Both the position numbers and the translations under genes were made by a program. From contig JABARV010000008.1 of the NCBI GenBank assembly GCA_019186965.1, positions 1-64,000 on the forward strand: a DNA stretch of 64,000 nt. The letters are read 5' to 3'. The DNA is from Turneriella sp. GTDB lineage: Bacteria > Spirochaetota > Leptospiria > Turneriellales > Turneriellaceae. Of the stretch, positions 59,904 through 64,000 are shown one piece after another; the first letter of the stretch is position 1; each line of letters opens with the position of its first letter. The notes under the pieces were generated by a model. It did no database searches. It was not told where the DNA came from and saw nothing but the letters and a program-made list of their open reading frames with translations.

Positions 59904-60666
59904 AAATTTGCCTAAGCAAAATAGCGATGCCTTCGATATTTTTTTAGAGAAGAAGTTTAGTGTCCTCAAAAACGAACTCGACGAAACCATCCAAAAGCAC
60001 CAAAGTACAAAAGAAAAAAAAGCAATTGCTTTTAAGCCAGATATCCCCCGTTACCAAAAAAGGCGTCCGTTCCTATACGGTATTGCAGCGCTTGTTTTGG
60101 TGGGAGTAACTATACCTATTTTAGTAGAGCTTAACTACGAAAAACAAAAGTTTAATACAAGCGATAATGCTACAATTCCATCTGCGGTGGATATAGAAAA
60201 CGAAAGTCCAAGCCCTACAAAGCGAGAGGCAAAAAATAAAAAGAAACAAGTGCCCGCACGCAAAGGAATAGAAAACCCCGAAGCTACGGAACCAAAAACA
60301 GAAAAAGAGGCACCCCCGCTTAATAGAAGAGAAAGCCCCAGGAGAGATAATACAGCGGATGCGGTAGATGCTACACCTGCGGCAGCAAGTGCTGAAGAAT
60401 TTGCAAAGGCTGCTCCTCCGCAAAGAGCGCGTGAAGAAGCTGCTGCGCCTAAACCCTACGATGCAGGCGCTGTTATGCCCAGCGAACCTAATTTAAAAAT
60501 AAGCCCTAAAGAAATTTCACAAATTGAAAAAAATGAAATGGAAAAATTGTGGCGTGAATTCAAAAGCAATCCAACTGCGTTTAAAAAAAACGCGGCGAAA
60601 GTAAAACAACTTAGAGTGCTTCTTAAACGTTACGACACAAAACGCCTTAAAGAACTGGAACAATAA
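59896..60666 (+). CDS. Probable anti-sigma factor, membrane-anchored
   Basis: About 256 residues from TTG 59896, chosen because GGAGG lies at 59885-59889 at the right distance; the frame overlaps the sigma stop by 8 bp. An N-terminal cytoplasmic part of about 60 residues, one membrane helix (about 62-80, PFLYGIAALVLVGVTIPILV), then a disordered periplasmic tail rich in Glu, Lys, Pro and Ala (SPSPTKREAKNKKK, TPAAASAEEFAKAAPPQ), ending in a short helical domain. The layout fits a cognate anti-sigma factor, but no zinc-binding ZAS motif (HxxxCxxC) is visible, so the assignment rests on position. Confidence 0.6.
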   Translation: MRKNLPKQNSDAFDIFLEKKFSVLKNELDETIQKHQSTKEKKAIAFKPDIPRYQKRRPFLYGIAALVLVGVTIPILVELNYEKQKFNTSDNATIPSAVDIENESPSPTKREAKNKKKQVPARKGIENPEATEPKTEKEAPPLNRRESPRRDNTADAVDATPAAASAEEFAKAAPPQRAREEAAAPKPYDAGAVMPSEPNLKISPKEISQIEKNEMEKLWREFKSNPTAFKKNAAKVKQLRVLLKRYDTKRLKELEQ

Positions 60667-60668
60667 CC

Positions 60669-60706
60669 GTTTATCTATAAGTCGCGCAAGCGACTTATAG
60701 ATAAAC
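60669..60706. terminator. Bidirectional intrinsic terminator
   Basis: GTTTATCTATAAGTCGC (60669-60685), tetraloop GCAA, then its perfect 17-bp complement (60690-60706). Flanks are AT-rich with T-runs on the plus strand. It lies between the ECF operon and the convergent hppA gene and serves both. Confidence 0.9.
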
Positions 60707-60712
60707 TTACTT

Positions 60713-63163
60713 TTATATTTCTTTGCTCTCTTTGATGCGCATCTTATAGAAAGATCGCCATACAAAAACTGTCGAAAACACAAAAAAGATAACCGCTAAA
60801 ACACTGCGGAGCGTCATTGCAGAACCATCGGGATTCTTAAGCACCACTGCAAGCTCTACCGCTAAAAGACCAAAGAGTGTTGTGAACTTAATTACAGGGT
60901 TAAGAGCTACCGAAGATGTATCCTTGTAAGGATCGCCTACAGTATCGCCTACAACAGTTGCATCGTGCAACGGGGTTCCTTTTTGCTGTAGTTCCACTTC
61001 AACAAGTTTTTTCGCATTATCCCATGCACCACCGGCGTTTGCCATAAAAATTGCTTGGTAAAGGCCAAAAACAGCAATCGAAATAAGGTATCCAATAAAG
61101 AAATATTCATTTAAGAATGCAAACGCCAGCGTACCAAAAAAAATCCCCAAAAAGACATTGAACATTCCCTTTTGCGCGTATTGCGTACAAATTTCGACGA
61201 CACGTTTCGAGTCTTTAATCGACGCCTTCTCTGCACCCTCGAGCTTAATATTCGCTTTTATGAACTCAACCGCACGGTAAGCGCCCGTTGAAACCGCTTG
61301 CGTCGCAGCGCCCGAGAACCAATAAATGACCGCACCACCAGTAATAAGGCCAAGCAAAAACGGCGCGTGCAAAATAGATAAATTTTGTATCGCTACAGCG
61401 TTCCTAAAATTATCGGTAAGCATAAGGATGATAGAAAAAATCATCGCTGTAGCGCCGACAACAGCAGTGCCAATGAGAACTGGCTTTGAAGTTGCCTTGA
61501 AAGTGTTTCCTGCGCTATCGTTGGCTTCAAGAAAATATTTTGCTTTGTCAAAATTGAGAGCAAAACCAAAATCTTTTTTTATTTCCGCTTCGACATTGGG
61601 AATGTTTTCAATAAGAGAAAGTTCGTAAACTGACTGTGCATTGTCGGTAACAGGGCCATAAGAGTCGACCGCAATGGTAACAGGTCCCATACTCAAAAAT
61701 CCATACGCTACTAAACCAAAAGCAAAAACAGCTACTGCGTATGGATTCATTAGTTGCGTAAGGGAATTGATTGCAACCGAGTACGATACACCCATGAGAA
61801 CGACGATAACGATACCCATCCAGTATGCAGAAAAGTTTCCTGCGGTAAGGCCAGCAAGAATATTGAGCGAAGCTCCTCCTTCTTTTGAGGCAGTTACCAC
61901 TTCACGCACGTGCGCCGACTCGGTTGAAGTAAACGCTTTAACAACCTCGGGAATAATTGCGCCTGCGAGGGTTCCGCACGAAATAATTGACGCAAGCTTA
62001 TACCACAGCGTTCCATCGCCTAAGTTAGGGATGAGTAAATACGAAGCGAGGTATGTAAACACTACAGAGACAATCGATGTAATCCACACTAAAGAAGAAA
62101 GTGGAGATTCAAAATTAAAATTCTCTGCATTTTTGAAACGGATGTTTGCTATAAGTGCATTCAAATAGTACGAACCCAAAGAAGCAAAAATCATTATAAT
62201 GCTAATGGAGAAAATCCAAACTAAAAGTTGTACTTGATTTTGTGGGAACACAGCTAAAAGGACAAGAGAAATAAGCGCAACCGCAGTAACTCCGTATGTT
62301 TCAAAACCGTCGGCAGTAGGCCCTACAGAGTCGCCCGCATTGTCGCCCGCACAGTCGGCAATAACACCCGGATTACGTGCGTCGTCTTCTTTAATTTTGA
62401 AAACGATTTTCATAAGGTCGGAACCGATATCGGCAATTTTGGTAAAAATACCGCCTGCGATACGTAACGCAGAAGCGCCCAAAGATTCACCAATCGCAAA
62501 ACCAATAAAACAAGCACCTGCGTAGTCGGCGGGCATAAAAAGAAGAATAGCGAGCATAAAAATAAGTGCTACAGAAATTAACAGGACGCCGATAGACATC
62601 CCCGAACGTAAAGGAATTGCATAGACACTAAAAGGTTTACCCGCAAGCGAAGCAAACGCGGTGCGCGAATTAGCAAACGTGTTGATGCGGATACCAAACC
62701 ACGCAACCCCATAGCTACCCAAAATTCCCAAAATAGAGCATGCTAAAATAGCGGCAACTTTTGCAAAACCATACCCTGATTGTACTTGGCCTTGAGCGTC
62801 GGTAGAATGCGCAAGAAAGCCAAAATAATAGACCATGATTATAGCGACAAAAACCCACAAAAGTGATAGAAACTTTCCTTGTGTAACCATGTATGTTTTG
62901 CACGTTTCGTAAATAAGTTCAGAAACCTCACGCATCGCTTTATGCACAGGCATATTTTTAACGCGGAGAAACTCCACCAAACCAAAAAGGATTCCCAAAA
63001 AGCAAACGCCCAACCCTACTGTAAGTAATGTACGGCCGTCTAAACCCAAAAAGTTTTGGCTTGATAAATCTGGAACTTTGAGGTCTGCCTCGCTAGCCCA
63101 AAGTGGTGATGAAACAATAAAAAGCGTTAGTATAAAAAACACTCTTTGACGAATTTTTAGCAT
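60713..63163 (-). CDS. hppA: Membrane-bound proton-translocating pyrophosphatase
   Basis: 816 residues with about sixteen helices and a cleavable-looking N-terminus (ILTLFIVSSPLWASEADL). Active-site signatures: DCAGDNAGDSVGPTADGFE (about 275) and EGGASLNILAGLTAGNFSAYW (in parts, about 430). The K+ determinant region reads GNTFKATSKP (about 550): a Lys where K+-dependent enzymes have Ala, which marks the K+-independent H+-pumping class. It hydrolyses pyrophosphate to drive H+ export. It is longer than the usual length of about 700, mostly in the N-terminus and loops. It faces the strong terminator shared with the ECF operon. Confidence 0.94.
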   Translation of the reverse strand: MLKIRQRVFFILTLFIVSSPLWASEADLKVPDLSSQNFLGLDGRTLLTVGLGVCFLGILFGLVEFLRVKNMPVHKAMREVSELIYETCKTYMVTQGKFLSLLWVFVAIIMVYYFGFLAHSTDAQGQVQSGYGFAKVAAILACSILGILGSYGVAWFGIRINTFANSRTAFASLAGKPFSVYAIPLRSGMSIGVLLISVALIFMLAILLFMPADYAGACFIGFAIGESLGASALRIAGGIFTKIADIGSDLMKIVFKIKEDDARNPGVIADCAGDNAGDSVGPTADGFETYGVTAVALISLVLLAVFPQNQVQLLVWIFSISIIMIFASLGSYYLNALIANIRFKNAENFNFESPLSSLVWITSIVSVVFTYLASYLLIPNLGDGTLWYKLASIISCGTLAGAIIPEVVKAFTSTESAHVREVVTASKEGGASLNILAGLTAGNFSAYWMGIVIVVLMGVSYSVAINSLTQLMNPYAVAVFAFGLVAYGFLSMGPVTIAVDSYGPVTDNAQSVYELSLIENIPNVEAEIKKDFGFALNFDKAKYFLEANDSAGNTFKATSKPVLIGTAVVGATAMIFSIILMLTDNFRNAVAIQNLSILHAPFLLGLITGGAVIYWFSGAATQAVSTGAYRAVEFIKANIKLEGAEKASIKDSKRVVEICTQYAQKGMFNVFLGIFFGTLAFAFLNEYFFIGYLISIAVFGLYQAIFMANAGGAWDNAKKLVEVELQQKGTPLHDATVVGDTVGDPYKDTSSVALNPVIKFTTLFGLLAVELAVVLKNPDGSAMTLRSVLAVIFFVFSTVFVWRSFYKMRIKESKEI

Positions 63164-63294
63164 AGATTTCTCCCGAAATTTTTCATGAAAATGGTGTGTC
63201 GGCTGGATTAGTCTATAAAATCACGGGGTAAAGTAAAAAAGATTTTAAGGTGGAATAATTCTTTACACCCAACCCGCACATCAACCAATCAAGC

Positions 63295-63537
63295 ATGGCT
63301 CGCATAATTGAACTTAAAATACCCGATATTGGCGGCAACGATGGGATTGAACTTGTAAAATGGAATAAAAAACCCGGAGAAACCTTTGCTATAGGCGACG
63401 AATTGTGCGAGCTTGTCACAGATAAAGCCGCTTTTTCATTGGAAGCGCCACAGGCAGGTAAACTTGTGGAAATTTTACAACAAGAAAAAACGCACCCTAA
63501 AGTTGGCGATTTAGCGGCACGCGTAGAAGTTGATTAA
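63295..63537 (+). CDS. Single-domain lipoyl/biotinyl carrier protein
   Basis: 80 residues, one complete barrel-sandwich hybrid domain. IKIPDIGG-like start (LKIPDIGGNDGIELVKWNKK), the lipoylation hairpin LVTDKAAFSLEAP with the modified Lys in DKA (about 43), and a closing VGDLAARVEVD. Normally this domain is the N-terminus of E2 subunits of 2-oxoacid dehydrogenases; here it stands alone with no catalytic gene nearby. It could serve as a free carrier or as a substrate for trans-acylation. 6 bp from the convergent exported-protein gene. Confidence 0.9.
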   Translation: MARIIELKIPDIGGNDGIELVKWNKKPGETFAIGDELCELVTDKAAFSLEAPQAGKLVEILQQEKTHPKVGDLAARVEVD

Positions 63538-63543
63538 ACAATA

Positions 63544-63903
63544 CTATAGAGTCTCGTCAATTTTTTGGACAGAACAGTATTTTTGTGCAAAGCTACAATA
63601 GAATATACGCCCTTCGATACGTATTTTACCCTGGATTTGCGGCAATGCGACGTTATCTAAACGGTTAAAGTAGTGTTTGTCCTCTTGGGCTGTACTGCCG
63701 CGGAGTGTAGTTATTTTTTTAATTATTTTACCGTTTGCAGCAGAAGAAATTGTGAGTTGATTTTTTGCGTCTTTTTGTACACCAAACCCTTTTTCGAGCA
63801 AAAAAGCTACTTGGTTTGGCTCACGTACTATTTTGACTACTTTTGCGCCAAACGCGTATACAGCAACGGCGCCTATTAAAAACAAAGCTACTACACTACG
63901 CAT
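63544..63903 (-). CDS. Exported protein of unknown function
   Basis: 119 residues with a signal peptide (MRSVVALFLIGAVAVYAFGA). The mature part reads as a small beta domain with a Cys pair near the end (FYCSFAQKYCSVQ) that may form a disulfide. No family recognised. It lies 28 bp downstream of the partial minus-strand gene at the window edge, so they may share a transcript. Confidence 0.55.
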   Translation of the reverse strand: MRSVVALFLIGAVAVYAFGAKVVKIVREPNQVAFLLEKGFGVQKDAKNQLTISSAANGKIIKKITTLRGSTAQEDKHYFNRLDNVALPQIQGKIRIEGRIFYCSFAQKYCSVQKIDETL

Positions 63904-63931
63904 ACAGAAAGTATAAACAAAAACGAGTAAA

Positions 63932-64000
63932 TCAGCCAGATTTTTGGACGGCTGTAAAGATTGCTTTTGCCATTTGGTGGCGCCTCAATAAAATGCGTAT
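63932..64000 (-). CDS. C-terminal fragment of a minus-strand gene at the window edge
   Basis: Read on the minus strand from the right edge, the frame IRILLRRHQMAKAIFTAV ends QKSG and a TGA at 63932-63934. The basic-hydrophobic pattern and its position just upstream of another minus-strand gene suggest the true end of a coding sequence. Only 22 codons are visible, so the product cannot be judged. Confidence 0.35.
   Translation of the reverse strand: MRILLRRHQMAKAIFTAVQKSG

Overview
The window looks like chromosomal DNA of a spirochaete of the order Leptospirales (Leptospira/Turneriella side), moderately AT-rich by eye, with frequent GTG and TTG starts. The assignment rests on family content: a long surface lipoprotein ending in a DUF1554 domain, loose spirochaete-type lipoboxes, DUF1318-like and DUF6935-like exported proteins, a TPR protein fused to an Mrr-type nuclease fold, a free-standing lipoyl domain protein and a CarD - PIN/TRAM - ispD cluster. 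I cannot name a species. Most of the window is ordinary housekeeping DNA in short, often overlapping operons; the unusual parts are repeats and decayed genes.

Layout. 1-330: end of an insertion sequence plus palindromic repeats. 0.3-9.6 kb: DUF1554 lipoprotein, outer-membrane protein, TSUP permease, a NitT/TauT-type ABC transporter followed by NnrS, and a glycerophosphodiesterase lipoprotein. 9.6-16 kb: triple direct repeat, TetR regulator with a DUF6125-like partner, a decayed patch (two lipoprotein genes and an outer-membrane protein gene, two with clear frameshifts), a 7TM-DISM histidine kinase with its NarL-type regulator, and a lipoprotein. 16-20 kb: metH, carrying two different palindromic repeats read through in frame. 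20-23.3 kb: coiled-coil protein, TPR/Mrr membrane protein and a ParA-like protein without a P-loop. 23.3-30.5 kb: symporter and hydroxyacyl-CoA dehydrogenase, DUF6935-like protein, rnhB-rplS, a 212-bp interrupted palindrome, mlaA-mlaC, and FKBP - DUF1318 - zapA.

30.6-41.5 kb: ilvH overlapping two envelope genes, a protein of unknown function, a degenerate-GGDEF membrane protein, a CzcA-type RND pump with a His-rich exported protein and an ATPase-domain protein, and a cNMP-gated EAL phosphodiesterase. 41.5-48.8 kb: two small heat-shock proteins behind a CIRCE-like operator, ispD - PIN/TRAM - carD, a DCC protein, mdh, a CheY-like regulator and a PilZ protein. 48.8-57.9 kb: one long minus-strand run nuoJKLMN - htrA - coaX - lptF-like. 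57.9-58.8 kb: a 59-codon membrane protein and a transposase remnant. 58.8-64 kb: ogt, an ECF sigma factor with a probable anti-sigma partner, a K+-independent-type H+-pyrophosphatase, a single-domain lipoyl protein and an exported protein.

How it fits together: aerobic energy metabolism (complex I membrane arm, malate dehydrogenase, pyrophosphatase), envelope maintenance (MlaA/MlaC, LptF/G-like permease, HtrA, lipoproteins) and signalling (two-component, cyclic-di-GMP-type domains, ECF). The strongest candidates for something undescribed are the two in-frame palindromic insertions in metH, the 212-bp palindrome with scattered partial copies, and the coiled-coil / TPR-Mrr / P-loop-less ParA gene row.
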